From Haliotis asinina (taxonomy: Eukaryota > Mollusca > Gastropoda > Lepetellida > Haliotidae): a DNA stretch of 64,000 nucleotides. Position 1 is the stretch's first letter, and the number at the start of each line of letters is the position of its first letter. The position numbers were made by a program, and so were the translations under genes. The notes under the pieces are model-generated. The model had not been told where the DNA came from. It was given only the letters and a program-made list of their open reading frames with translations, and ran no database searches. Shown here piece after piece: positions 1 to 13,300 of this stretch. The stretch covers positions 27,886,001 through 27,950,000 of the forward strand of contig NC_090291.1 in assembly GCF_037392515.1 (NCBI RefSeq), written 5' to 3'.

Positions 1-2519
1 CTGTAGATCATGGTAATTGGTGTGTGAATAGTAGAGTCGTATGACCTGTGTTTGTCTTGATAAGTCATTGAATTGATTGATTGTCTTGGTTGTTTACCTC
101 TCAATATGTACGTGAATTGCAAACATAGATTCTCATGTTGTTAATCAACTGATTGTTGGATTCTGATCTGATATTTTACCACCATCCCATAGGTAGAGCA
201 TTGCTGAGTGCAGCTTTAAACAAATTATAATGTGCAACTTAAATAGGCATACCACAGGACATGCCATTAGGCTGTGTTGACTGCACAGAATTTGAATAGC
301 AGTACATGTATTGTTTCACAGCTTGTATGTGGCCTACCACTGAATTATGAATGTTGAAATTACTTTGTTATGTGAAATAGTTGAAATTTTGATATTTGCC
401 CTACACAAGACCAATATGACTCCATGGTGACCTACCCCCAGCCTAATAACCTTCTGAACAAGAAACAACATCTGTCTTTTCTGCAAGTCATGATTAGTGT
501 TACAGGTTCCTGTGAAGTGTCACCAGCTGTGATACTGCTGGAATATTGCTAAAAGTGGCATAAAAGTATACTCATTCACTCTTGTGTTGAGGTTTGATTG
601 GTTAAATGTTGATCAGTTTTCATGCAGTTCCTGCTGCTCTTCACAACTACATGATCATAGATTACTAATTGTCATGTGCACATGTACTGTCTTGTCATCA
701 TAAAATACACTCGTTTGGGGCATTTTTATGGAGTCTACTACAGGGCTTGTCAGACTATTGACTTGCAAGTAATTTTATTCCTTGTTTTACATATCTGCCA
801 TTCAATTTTTGTTTCAATTTTTGTAATTTTATTTCTTGTTTTACATGTCTGCCATTCAATTCTTTTTCAATTTTGCTAATTTTATTCCTTGTTTTACGTA
901 TATGCCATGTAATTTTTTTCAGTTTTTGTAATTTCACTTCTTATTTTATGTATCCACTGTTCAAATTTTTATCAAGAATAAGGCTAAAAAAACATTTGTC
1001 CCATATACAGCCTGACTCTGACCTGTACAATTAGAGCTGTAGTATAGGTATAAGGCCAGGTTACTTCAGAACTTTATACAGATTATGTTTTGGAAATGAT
1101 CAGACTTTATAGAAGGAAACCCAAATTGTACTTTGTGTATTGCATAATCAGGTGTAAACATGCATCATTCATATCCATCTGCACATCCCTTAAATATAAC
1201 AGTTACTTGGAATTAATGGTCAGGGGAACTTAGGAGAGTTATGTCCTTTCAGACAATAAGGATCTGCTGATCATTTATTGGTGTTGTGCTAGGATATTGG
1301 ATTTACAAAAGCTTTCTTCCTGTACTCCTAAAATTGACATTTAAGATTATTGCACCTTTCGTAATGTGTATAGTTGACATCTTTGGATGCAGTTGAAATC
1401 CTGTTTTAAGTTACTTTAATCCCTGGTGGAGTACTTAAACCTATCTAATATAAAATGTGATGACTTCATTTAACAGCGCTTGTCTTTAGCTCTTCCTTAT
1501 TTCAATCATGTTGAGCAATTATCCCTCCTTTGATATTAAGTCAGACATGAAGGGATGGTAGATTAAATTGAATGTCAGAATTTTGTGTTACCTTTTGTTA
1601 AATATGTGAAATTCCTTGGAAACTTGGTTTTATTCGACTTCATAAGTAATTTCAATCTAGTAGCAGCCATTCCTGACAAAACTTTATCTGTTTTGTCCAC
1701 ACCCAAATGTATGAGACAGGTGACGTTCATGTCCTACTTTGTGTGGACAGATATTCGTGTAATGATGGCACAACTAGTCTGTGAACATGTATGCTGGAGA
1801 AATAAGATAATGGCGCTCTTTACCAGCCTAGGTAACTGGGACCAGGTGTTCGCCATGGCTGTCACATTCTTCCAGTGAGGGTATCTCATCAGCTGATCAT
1901 GATGCCCTACATCCAGACTAAGATAAGACTTGTCATGACAGCTGACCCCAGCTTCATGAATGGTGACCTCCACACAACTGGTTAAAACATGCTCTCTGCT
2001 CCCAGCAGAAAATGGGTACCTGGTGGGATAAGTAATGTGTCTATAACCTTCTATTGCCTAACAGGCAGCTTAGATTATCTGGGGTAATGATATGGCAGCT
2101 TTGAATGTTAGCGCTATGAGCATTCACCTTGTGAGTGGAGTTTGGTGCAATATAAATGCACATATCATTATTATTATGTTTAACAATAATGCTATGTAGT
2201 TTCACAGTGCAGGTGTTTGGTAGGTAATCAAACTGATAATTGTTCATGGTCTGTTAGTATACTTAGGTATACTTTCAAAACACAGATCCGTTAAAACGAC
2301 ACTTGTTACAGTCGGTTGCATTCATAATTAGTAGACTGCACCCTTGATTAAGGAAAATATTATCACCCATGTAAAGAGTTTTGACAATGTAACAAGTGAT
2401 CATTTATTTCATCAATATTTATTTAATCAATAATATTTTCACGATGTAAAAAAATATTCATCTTGGCGATCTGATAAGAACATTATTTTACGAGAAACAT
2501 GGCATACATATTTTAGAGA
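1..2519. other. Non-coding, upstream of NFAT5
   Basis: I see no supportable exon here. The short open frames lack good splice sites and recognisable motifs. About 520-580 is a SINE tail on the + strand (GGAATATTGCTAAAAGTGGC followed by CATAAAA and an ACTCATTCACTC end). About 200-225 holds a short fragment like the tail of the ATTCCAGC repeat. If NFAT5 has further 5' exons or its promoter in this window, they would be here, but I cannot identify them. Confidence 0.6.
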
Positions 2520-3260
2520 TTCATAAATCCTGTATTACGTGATGACTTGACCTGGGATGCTTATGTTGGAAACTACATTACCAAATATAGTTACCAGCAT
2601 TATACTGATTGTGTAAATGATGAACTGTCATGTGCTAAAACAATTGAAGAAATTGTATCTGCAACAGACAACGCTGAACTGAATGAGTCATCAGGACACG
2701 ACAGTATTACAACAAAATTTTTAAAGAAAATTAAGGATATGATTGCACCCTATCCTACGTGGACTGCTGCTACTATAATACCTATATGAAGTAATAATGA
2801 ACCTGATAACTATGGGCTGTGTGTAAATTATTTACATGTATCATTAACCAGATAATTAATACCTTTGTCGAGAATGAAGGTGTAATTGGTGAATACCAAG
2901 GGGATGGTTAGAAAACATTCAGCAGTGATAACGTATTCATTCTTCAATTTGTTGTTCAAACTCGAAGGAAATGCATATTCTCCTGTGCTTTTGTGTATTT
3001 CCAGAAAGCGTTCGAGGTGGTTAACTGGAATAGATTACTTTATCATTTTGGAAATGGTATTCATGGAAATATATTTCATGTTTTTCAACATTTATGTTAC
3101 AACGTGAAGTTGGAGAAGGGAAAAAAACGATTAATTTTAATTGTTCCAGTGGTGTTAGACAAGGATGTTGTCTCAGTCCTTTGTTGTTCTCCATATTCAT
3201 CAAAGTGGGGACCGGGCCATTCATTATGTAAGGGTGACCATCCTGGCTGAATTAATTACT
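2520..3260 (+). mobile_element. Degenerate LINE reverse-transcriptase remnant
   Basis: Successive frames on the + strand give pieces of a non-LTR reverse transcriptase in the right order: a segment ending TAATIIPI (the usual VPIFK block before the palm), then GVIGEYQG at about 2,878, then YFQKAFEVVNWNRL at about 3,000 (the F/YFDFQKAFDTVNW block), and a later frame matching the GVRQGC region at about 3,150-3,180. Several frameshifts and stops break it, and neither end is clear. It is a dead fossil upstream of NFAT5 with no role of its own. The clade could not be fixed. Confidence 0.7.
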
Positions 3261-3479
3261 GAGCTACTTTTATCTGCATTTTTGAAGGTCTGTGTTAAGG
3301 GAGAAAAACCCAATTACATGAAGTGCTGACTAAATAATAGGAATCTATTATTTCAATGTAGTATACTTTTATACCACATGCAAAATTAAATGATATCAGA
3401 TAGCATGAAAATGTCACTCAGACTATGTAGCAGAGGTCACTAGATAACTGAAGTGATCAGGAAGTGTGAAGTTGGGTTT

Positions 3480-3735
3480 ATCGTCATGCTTAAGAATATT
3501 TCACTGAAATGACTTGCATGCATGTGTATGTGTGACGGCTTGTACCAGCCCAGACTTCAGCTGTTTTCTCAGCGCTAGTTCACTGAGTCACCACGCCACA
3601 GTTAAGCATGAATACCCTACTCAGACACATTATACTGACTTCATGCCGACTAGTCCCAGTCATACCCATTAATGCCAAGCATCGGGCAGGGACCATCAAG
3701 TAACACGCTAACCACTACTCCACAGAGGAGGTTTG
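3480..3735 (-). repeat. SINE family R4, minus copy
   Basis: Read on the minus strand, a tRNA-like head (GGAGTAGTGGTTAGCGTG, A-box-like) at about 3,730-3,700 is followed by a body containing TCTGGGCTGGTACAAGC and a tail near GTGAAATATTCTTAAGCATG. The same body occurs in plus orientation at about 54,355-54,655. Two diverged copies with one layout support a SINE family. The exact ends are not defined. Confidence 0.6.
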
Positions 3736-4173
3736 AAGACATGACACCAGATATGAGAATGATACACATGCACTTGTAGTACTGCCATCAAAACAGCAGT
3801 TTAGTTATTGTCATAAATTTATTTTGTCATAAATTCCAGAATCATAAACATATACATGAGTCTTTGTTAACAGAATGATAATAGCCATTGTTTTCTCATG
3901 AGATGTATATTTCAGCCTGAGTTGTATTTATATGGTGGTTGGTAGTGATGCTGTGTGTGTGACTCAGATAGCAGGTCAACATGTATCATGTTATACATGT
4001 ATGGCTGTGAGGACTCCATACTGATTGTGTGACTGTGGTCAGTATCATTTTTCTTTCACATGAGCAAGTCTTTTCTTGTTTGTGAAATATCACATGAATA
4101 TGGGAATGTTTCTAATTATATATGTTTCGACTGAATATGTGATGACTGGCTAGCATAATGTTTTCATTTCCAG

Positions 4174-4304
4174 AATGACAATGACACCTATATCAAACAG
4201 TGAAATGCTTAATCAGTTCCTGGAGGACCAAGTGCAGAATGGAAGCATCAACCAAAGTGACAACAACCCCCTGCCCACAAACCTACCATCACCCATACAA
4301 CCAG
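4174..4304 (+). CDS. NFAT5 coding exon 1 (as found)
   Basis: The acceptor TTTTCATTTCCAG precedes AATGACAATG and the donor is CAG|GTATGT. ATG at 4,175 opens residues 1-43 ([12 protein letters not shown]...), a polar N-terminal segment. The exon ends in phase 1, which fits the next exon. The acceptor shows that at least one exon lies further upstream; whether that exon codes is unknown. Confidence 0.75.
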
Positions 4305-7300
4305 GTATGTTGTTTATGTTGTGTATGTTGTATCCCAAGTCCTAGTATCAGGGAAGTACAATACAGATTACCACAAGCTAAAACCCTAGTGATATGGTGT
4401 TGTCAGTGTCACGCTTGACCTGAGTACAGGGAACGTAGGATACATAGTACCCGAGCACTTGCGAGTACAAGGAAGATAGGGTACGTAGTACCCCACCACA
4501 TGACCCCAGTGCAGTGAAGGTAGTATACGTTGTACCCCATCACATGACCTGAGTACAGAGAAAATAAGATGGGTAGTACCAACATATGAAATAAGTCCCA
4601 AATCCGGCCAGACATCAGGACTGGTTACTTCAAAATGTTGCCCGCCCAAAATGGAATTTACCAGACCAGACAATCCAAAGAATATTATTTGAACTTGTTT
4701 TCTAAAGTTATGACCGTACAATCTGGCTGGCTAGTTGTAACATTAGACCATCCATCAGAAATCAAGCTCATCTTGGGCGTTCACAGGGCACCTTATTTCA
4801 TATACTGATAAAACCCCAAAACTGGGAAAGTGGGCTGTATACATCCATGAACTATGTAATGTCGTGTGCACTGATGTTATGTTTGTTGTTTTTGTTTTTA
4901 CAGCTGCCCCTCAGACTCTCCTCGAGCAGGACCTCATCACAAATCTACTTCAGCAGTCTAACGGTGACCAGCTGCCCCAGTCACTCGACACCCAAGTCCT
5001 CAACGCACTGCCCACAAACTGTGCAGGTACAGTGATGATACTATGAACCCAGTAGTAGCCACACTTGTTGCATACATGTTGTATTCTTGTTTGCAGATAG
5101 TTTATTTTTTTAAATAATTGTTAATCCTGAGACCCATGAAGATCCAGGTTGTTGTAAGAGGCAACTAACAGGATAGGTTTCTCAGGCTTGCTGATTTGGT
5201 TGACACATGTCATCACATCCCAGTTGCGTAGACCAATGCTCATGATTTTGATCACGGGATTGTCTGAGTCGGACTAGATTATTTGCAGACCCCACCATAT
5301 AGCTAGAATATTGCTGAGTGTGCCAACAGACTAACAAAAGTTTAGCATGATTCTTTCTTCACATTTTTTTTGCTAGTTTCCACTTCAAATGAATTATTGC
5401 ATATATATATCTTTATATTCACTCTCTACACCTGTTGTAGAAAGTTCTGTTGATTAATAATGTACATGCATTCTTCTCTGTTGAAAATTTTGCTTTATCT
5501 GCAGGAAATTATGTATAAGGCTGTAGTTATCAGGTGTGCTGTATTTGACAAGTTCTTGAAGTTAACTTTATGTTAAACTAACAGAATCTGTTACGTTATT
5601 TTAAGGTTTACAAGGAGGAAGTCAGCTGTTCAGTAACCTGTTGAAGCCTCCAGATGGTAGTGCTTCACCCAGTAACACACCCATACAGTCAGTCAGTGAG
5701 TACCACATTCAGTCCATTAGTTGCTGAAATCCCCGGACGGTGGGGTAGCCTAGTGGTTACACCTGTTGCTTGTCACACCGAAGACCTGGTTCAATTCGCC
5801 ACATAGATATAATGTGTGAAGCCTATTTCCAGTGTCCTCTGCCATGGTATTGCTGGAATATTGGTAAAAGAGGCGTAAAACTAAACTCACACTATCACTA
5901 CTGAAGACCCCTGAGGTTACTTACTACTCCACACAGTAAAACCTATGCAGTGAGTCCACTTCATGCTGAAGTAAAATTTAAGATATTAGATGTAACATGT
6001 TACTACTGTGCAGCATTTTGTGTCATCCTCATCCATGCGTGACCATGTGTTTCAGATCTCTCTGACCGGAGTATAACTGAAGTGCTGCAGCAGATGTTGT
6101 CCTCCAGTCAGCCCAAGATGCCCCAGGAGACAGCCCAGGCAGAAACTGTACCAATGATAGCCACCACCTATTCTTGTACCAATACAAGCAATTCAGGCTT
6201 GGTAAATAATGGGTTTTCTACAGAAACTGTCACCATGGTGACAACAAACAGCATCACATCTGGAACTTTTACGGCCAATCCACCAACATCTGTGCCAATG
6301 ACAAATACATGTATGGTTAATGTTCTTTCTGGGCATGATAACTTGATTCCGGTGAAAACTGAGCCTAGTCCAACAGGATGCCAGGTTGCCTGTGATTTTC
6401 CTGTGAAAACTTGTAAGGCTTCTCTTTCATCAGCAACTGAACCTGTGAACCAGAGTCAGCAGACGGCTATTACTACCGGAATTGGTAACAATGTGTCTTC
6501 AAACAACATGAAAGTGGTTACCAGTAAGTGAATGTGTTTGAATTCATGTTCTACCTCAAATGTATTCCATCTCATTGTCATTCAAGAAGGTGTTGATTCA
6601 TTTTTATCCCCCCGGCATGTAATGTCTGTCCGTTCGTCCATCCATAATCATTTTGTTTCCGGAGCATAACTCAGAAACCATTCGATATTTTTAGACCAAA
6701 CTTGATAGATATAATGATCTCAACCTATAGTTGTGCCTTTTGCTATTTACAGAGTTTTGGCATTTTTAGTTTTTTTTGTTTTTCCGTGGAACATTTTGGT
6801 GTTAGTCTAATGGTGGGGTGGGCTTCGTTTCTGAAGCAGAACTAAAAAACCATGCAATATTTTTCTGCAGAACTTGGTGCCTTTTGCTGTTTAGAGGTTT
6901 TTGTGATTTATCATTTTCTCGGTTTCCATGGAAACGTTTCGGACTTAGTCTCAAAATGGAGGGATGGGCTTTGTTTCCAGAGCAGAACTCAAAAAACGTT
7001 CAATATTTTTCTGCAAAGCTTGGTAGATGTGGGTGGCAGAGCCCAAAGTGGTGCCTTTTGGTATTTACAGGTTTTTGTGATTTATTATTTTCTCGGTTCC
7101 TCTTGAAATGTTTCGGACTTTGTCTCAAAATGGAGGGATGAGCTTCGCTTCCAGAGCACAACTCAAAAACTTCTAAATGTCTTTCTGCAAAACTTGGCAG
7201 ATATGTAGGGGAGACCCTAAAGTTGTGCCTTTTCTTATTTACATACTTGATTTATGATTTTCTTGGTTTCCATGGAAACGTTTCGGACTTCGTCTCAAAA

Positions 7301-10300
7301 TGGAGGGATGGGCTTTGTTGCCGGAGCAGACCTTAAAATCCGTTCTTTGTTTTTCCTCAAAACTTGGTAGATATACCAATCAAAAGCTAAAATGGTGCCT
7401 TTTGCTACTTACAGGTTTTGGCATTTTTATTTTTCCTGGTTTCCATTGAAACAATTCTGACTTAGTCTCAAAATGGAGGTATGGGCTTCATTTCCAGAGG
7501 ACAACTCGAAAACCATTTGTTATCTTTCAACAGATCTTGGCAGATATATGAGACAGATCTTGAAGTGGTGCCCTTTGCTGTTTACAGATATATGGCATTT
7601 ATATTTTTCATGACCTCCTTGGAAACGATTCAAACTTAATCTAAGAAAACATCAAGTAACTCTCAGATGATTTGTCCAAATATGTGGGGGCCGGGTGATG
7701 TGTTATCTTCTGATGATTCTTTTGTGCATTTGCTGTAAATCAAGATGGCGGCAGTATGTGTTTTTACAACAATTCAACATCCCAATCTCAGGCTATTTGT
7801 TCAATTATATCAGTAAATATAACAGAAGAAATTAGCATTGTGAGATAGCAATAACTTGCTAATCAGTTTTAGATTCTGAGATAGGAGGACTGAAACTTTT
7901 ATTGTCTTCTTCCTAGGTCCGATGTCAGGGCAACACCCACGTATGGACCTTCCTGCTGACCTGGCGAACGTGAAACTACAAATGTTCTCACCTGTCTCCT
8001 CCTTGGCATCAGGTAATATAGGTCCACAATCTGTCCTTGAGTCCATCACAAACAGACAAACCAATACGGAGGCACCGGCATCAGATCCACCTGCCTCCTT
8101 CAACCAGAGTCCTTTTACAACCAACACCAACCTAGTCACAACTAACACCACTAACTTTCTTAATGTGGAGATCCCAGACCAGCAACAAGCTGCTGTGTCA
8201 AGTGAGATTCGGGAGATTCTGATGATGGACACAAGTAAACAAGATATACCACACCAAGTGAATCCTGGCCGCAGTGAACATTCAATGTTGAGGCAAATGT
8301 TGACTAATAATGAAGTTGACAACAGTAGTCTGAGCCCAAGCCCTGTGTCAAGCCCTGAAGAAAATGTCCCAGAATCGGCTTCTTCAATATCTTCTCCCAA
8401 TAGTGTTTTCCACGACCCTACAAGTCAGCTGACACTCATCAACAGGTCAGCAGAACTGCATCTCCAAGACGACGATGCTGCCAATGACTTGTGGAGTGCG
8501 GTGACTTTCAAGCAGGACCCTGTTGAAGCAGATGTCCCCAACAAGGTCCAGAAGTCCACTCACAACTCTGATGCGCACACGAATCTACAGTCTGAGATAT
8601 CCGTTGAGAAGTTGTTTGATGCAGGAGGGGCAGAATCCACGATGAACTTTAAGTTTACTAAGTTTGGGCAGGAAAACCAAGCTTTGTTTACTTTCGGTTC
8701 GAACAATCAGACTGTTAGCTCGAGTCCTGCAGACCCCAGGTACTATAGGATTGGACATTGTTCAGGCATTTGTTAGTGTAGAGTTATGTAGTGTAGGGAC
8801 TGCAATGGCACCACCTCAGGTTGTATTAACTTAGTAGTAGTGTTATAAAGCTATTGAATATATTCATTTGTTCTGTTATTGTGTTGTTAGCTGATGTAGT
8901 GAATGGGTTAGCAAGTAACAGATAGATATAGGTTTGTGACTAATTCAATATGTAAATTGATGTTCTCAACTATATGGAAGACCGATGTGATTGTTTGGTT
9001 TGGTTATTTCTGACAGCATCTTTGCCTCATATAAGTCTGATAGAGTACAAAAATTAAGTGATGTTACAGATGGCTGGTTCCTCATCACTATCCTTTTGCT
9101 CCTCTTTTGTCTCAGTAGGCCTGCTCAGCACCTCCCCCCTGCTGCAGAAACTGGGTCCCTCAAGTCCATGGCCCCGCCCATACAGAGACCTCGCAAGGTG
9201 AAGGACACAGGGTTGGGGGCTCAATTCCCCGCTCGTACCCAACAGTATGAACTGCGGATTGTATCGCAGCCAGAGGAGCAGCACCGAGCACGTTACTTGA
9301 CAGAGGGCAGTCGTGGGGCCGTCAAGGATCGTTCCCAACAGGCGCATCCTGTTATAAAGGTTTGGTTTATGGGTTATGATGGCAACTTTGGCATGGATTT
9401 GTTCAGATTTGTGGCCAAAGGGTATTCAGGGTGTTTGCAAGACAGAATCATAGTGATCATTACCAAATGTTTGATAACAACTTTAATGTTGACAAAGACA
9501 AATGCCAGTGATACAACATTATTGTAAAAGAAGTAATATGTTTATGAGGTCTTAGTGATTTGTCCTTGGTCTTTTACATAAATCTTGAACTTTGACTTTT
9601 CAGCTTATTGGCCACAACGAGACCGTGTGTCTACAGGTGTTTGTAGGTAATGAGACTGGACGAGTGAAGCCCCATGGCTTCTACCAGGCCTGCAAAGTGT
9701 GTGGCAAGAACTCCACCCCGTCCAAGGAGAAGGAAATAGATGGCACTGTCGTCATAGAGACGGAAATGACACCAGCTAGTGAAATGACAGTCAGGTAATA
9801 AGTTTGTTTTGTGTTCAATAAGAAGACTTTTTGGGTATATCAGGGAATAGACATATAAATCTAGATACACCTTTGCACACTTGTGCTGTTTGTAATAAGT
9901 GACTGTGCTAGAGCCAGTTGTCATGCTCAGTGACGTGTTGACTGAGGGGCATTTCTACCCCATTGAAGTGGGGTGATATTCATAGTATCAACCACTGGTT
10001 TGTTGGACCCAGCCTTATGTAACATCAACCACTGGTTTGTTGGACCCAGCCTTATGTAATATCAACCACTGGTTTGTTGGACCCAGCCTTATGTAACATC
10101 AACCACTGGTTTGTTGGACCCAGCCTTATGTAACAGTTGAACATTATTCAATACAGTGTGCCAAATAGTTCCAAATTTCCGTGCCAGTTGGGCTAGCTGT
10201 GTCTTTAAGTTACTAGCCCACAAAATTTACACACAATTTTAATGTAGAAGCGACAAGGGATTACAAAAATATATGAGGATTAGATCTTGTCATGATACAG

Positions 10301-13300
10301 GTTTCAGCGTAAACCTGCAAATGTGATGAATATTTTTATCAGATTATTGCATGATTTAAAAGGGTATTATAACTTAACAAGTCATGAATATTGATACACT
10401 TACAATACGACCCCATGAAAATTCCCTAGCCTTTCGGGCCATTGACTGTGGCGATTTACTGGCCATTAACTATTTCGCACACTTATACAATATATAGCTG
10501 ATAAGCCTTTTTACCAAAACAAAAACACATTATCAGGCATAGTTAAACTGAAAGTAACTTCCTCATGTTGTGAATAGTTGTAATGGATATCTACAAATCC
10601 AACTCTCTTCTCTTAAGTGTTGATTGTGTTGGCATCCTTAAACTGCGTAATGCTGATGTGGAGAAGAGAATTGGGGTTGCCAAAGCTCGAGCAAAGAAGA
10701 AAAACAGTACAAGAGCACGGCTGATATTCAGAGTTACCTTCCAAAAACCTGATGGCAACTTCCAGACGCTGCAAGTGGCTTCATCGCCCATCATCTGCAG
10801 TAAGTACTTACTTGACTGTTCACTACTGTGAACACAAAGGTTGGAATTGTTCTACAGTAACCCATGCTTGTCGAAAGAGGCAACTAACAGGATCGTGACT
10901 TTATTGACACTGACATATTCTGTTGATCTGTGATGTGATCATTTTAGCAGCCAGGTGTTGCACCAACTGAGTATAAATTTGGAACCAACTGCATGTGGAT
11001 TACTTACACTTTCAAGGGACTAGAGTGAGAGTAAATAAAGCATATGCCATAATCAGCAGCTAATGCAATGTGTTGTTTGTGTGTTCAGCACAATTTTGGA
11101 CAGTCTTAGTCCTAGTGAGCTTCAAGTGATTACCCTTCCTGAACTGGTGAACATCTAAACCTTTTATCACTTTGATCTTTATTCCAACACTAAGCTCAGG
11201 TGCTGTTGTGCTGAGCTGAGTAAATACTTCTAGTTCAGCTTAGTCACTCTGCAAGTCTTCGAGTCAGATTGTTTAGATCAGTCTCCTTTTACATTGATGC
11301 TGTCTGAGATATCTATGAGAGTTATGTGAGAAGCTTTGATGAGTCTTCATGTTCTATATGAGATGTTCATGTGAATGATGTTTGATCTACATGTGAGAGT
11401 TCTGTGTGAAGCTTTGCTGAATGTTCATGTTCTATATGAGATATTCATGTGAATGATATATGATCTACATATGATAGTTCTGTGTGAAGCTTTGCTTAAT
11501 GTTCATGTTCTATATGAGATGTTCATGTGAATGATATTTGTTCAGCTCAGCCAGTGGGTCAGCCAGAAATCAGCCGGATGAGTCTGGAAGAGGCACCTGC
11601 AACTGGTGGGCAGGACCTGTTCATCATCGGGAAGAACTTCCTGAAGGGCACCCAGGTAAAGTTCCAGGAGATCTCGGTTGAGAATGGCAAGACGCTGTGG
11701 GAGAAGGAGGCTGACATTGACCAGGAATATTTCCAGCAGGTAGGCACAGGAAAAACAGATTATGTGTCACTATGTTACATGGTCCTTGTTGACAAGAACG
11801 TATTAGGAGCATCTTGCATAATAATTGCACTGTTTTGACACAATACAGCTGAAGGCTGTTACCTGTGAATCAAACCATAGAACATGCATGTGATGCAGCT
11901 GAACAGCATGATGCAAGTGTTTCTGTGACGTTTCGTCATATCCATGGGTCATGGATGTGGTAGAATCTTTTAAGAACATGGGTGGATTTTCGGTCTATGT
12001 CCCCCACGGTCATTACACGTCATAACAGGACAGATGGTCAGGCACAGTGAGTTTATTGTAACCTGTGAGGATCTGTATTAAAATTTGTCTTCAGTAACCC
12101 ATGTTTGTTGTAAGATGTGACAAATGGGATCATGTAGTCATGCTTTGCTGACCTTGTTGACAAGCTGCATCGTATCCCTTGACCAATGCTCATGATGTTG
12201 ATTATTATAGGATATTTAGGATATTGATATAGCGCACATAGTAGCAACTAGTGCTCGCTGACGGCGCAGACAAATATTTCCCACGATCATTGAATGTCAA
12301 TATCAACGGCCCATCATATTATCAGTCTCAACTCCCTTGGGAGTATGCAACACTTGCTGCTTCTAGGTGCACCAGGTATTTTTGTGTAGCTGTCGCGTCC
12401 TATCGAGGTACCCATTGACAGCTCGGTGGACTAGAACACAGTCACAGTATTTTTCCAAGTTCACTGCACGTTGCTGTACCTGCAACTAGGTGTTTGCACA
12501 TATTGTCACCATCTGGTCATATACCAACCTATTCGTAGGTTCTCTTAAGGGCACAGGGTGCTATATTGTACACTAGGGGTTGTGGCAACACAGAAATAGT
12601 TACACACAAAGTTGACTCCAAGGTTTTCATGCCCGGTCACAGGTGGGTTCGATCCCGACACCTCAGACCTCGCTGGATCGCCAGCCTGGCATATTAGCCA
12701 GTTCGCCGACCATGCCACCGGTGATCACTGGACTTGATTAATTACTGACCACAGTCTTGTAGCTGAAATAATGCAGAGTGTGACATTAACAAAACCATGT
12801 TTCTAATAAACCTTAGTCGTGGTTTTGATCTCATCAACATGCTCTTACTTTTACTCCAAAATCTACTTGCAGACACATTTAATCTGCAAGATTCCTGAGT
12901 ATCAAGAGAAGAGCATCTCGAAACCCATCCTAGTGCAGATCGTCATCCACTGTCGAGGGAAGATCAGCGACCCCCAGGAGTTCTATTACAACCCAGGTAA
13001 GTACAGCAGTTACCTCCCCTTGTTCTTCCCAGCCCCCACTGGCCATAACCTCCTTCATACTGTGAGCGGCTTGTTGTCTTACCTTTTAAAATAGATCTAA
13101 AACATATCTATCTATCCACAGTAAATCTAAATGTAGTGCTGATCATCCATCCACTCAGCTCTATTCACCATTCAACAATGAGCATATGTGATAACTTGCA
13201 TATGTATACTATCCTAGCTATGTGACAACCTTACCCCACTGACTTTTCAATGAATTGATTTTCAAATGGTAATTTGTAAATTATGGGGTTTGAAATTGGA

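Noticed and set aside
5738..5810. tRNA gene candidate (A and B boxes)
   Set aside because: The boxes are followed by a SINE body and tail found at several other sites, and no cloverleaf can be drawn. The same applies at 12,640-12,720, 34,040-34,075, 51,975-52,040, 53,740-53,810, 54,370 and 60,480-60,520.
7810..8400. 196-codon minus-strand frame opposite NFAT5 exon 5
   Set aside because: Antisense shadow of a low-complexity coding exon; no motif of its own.
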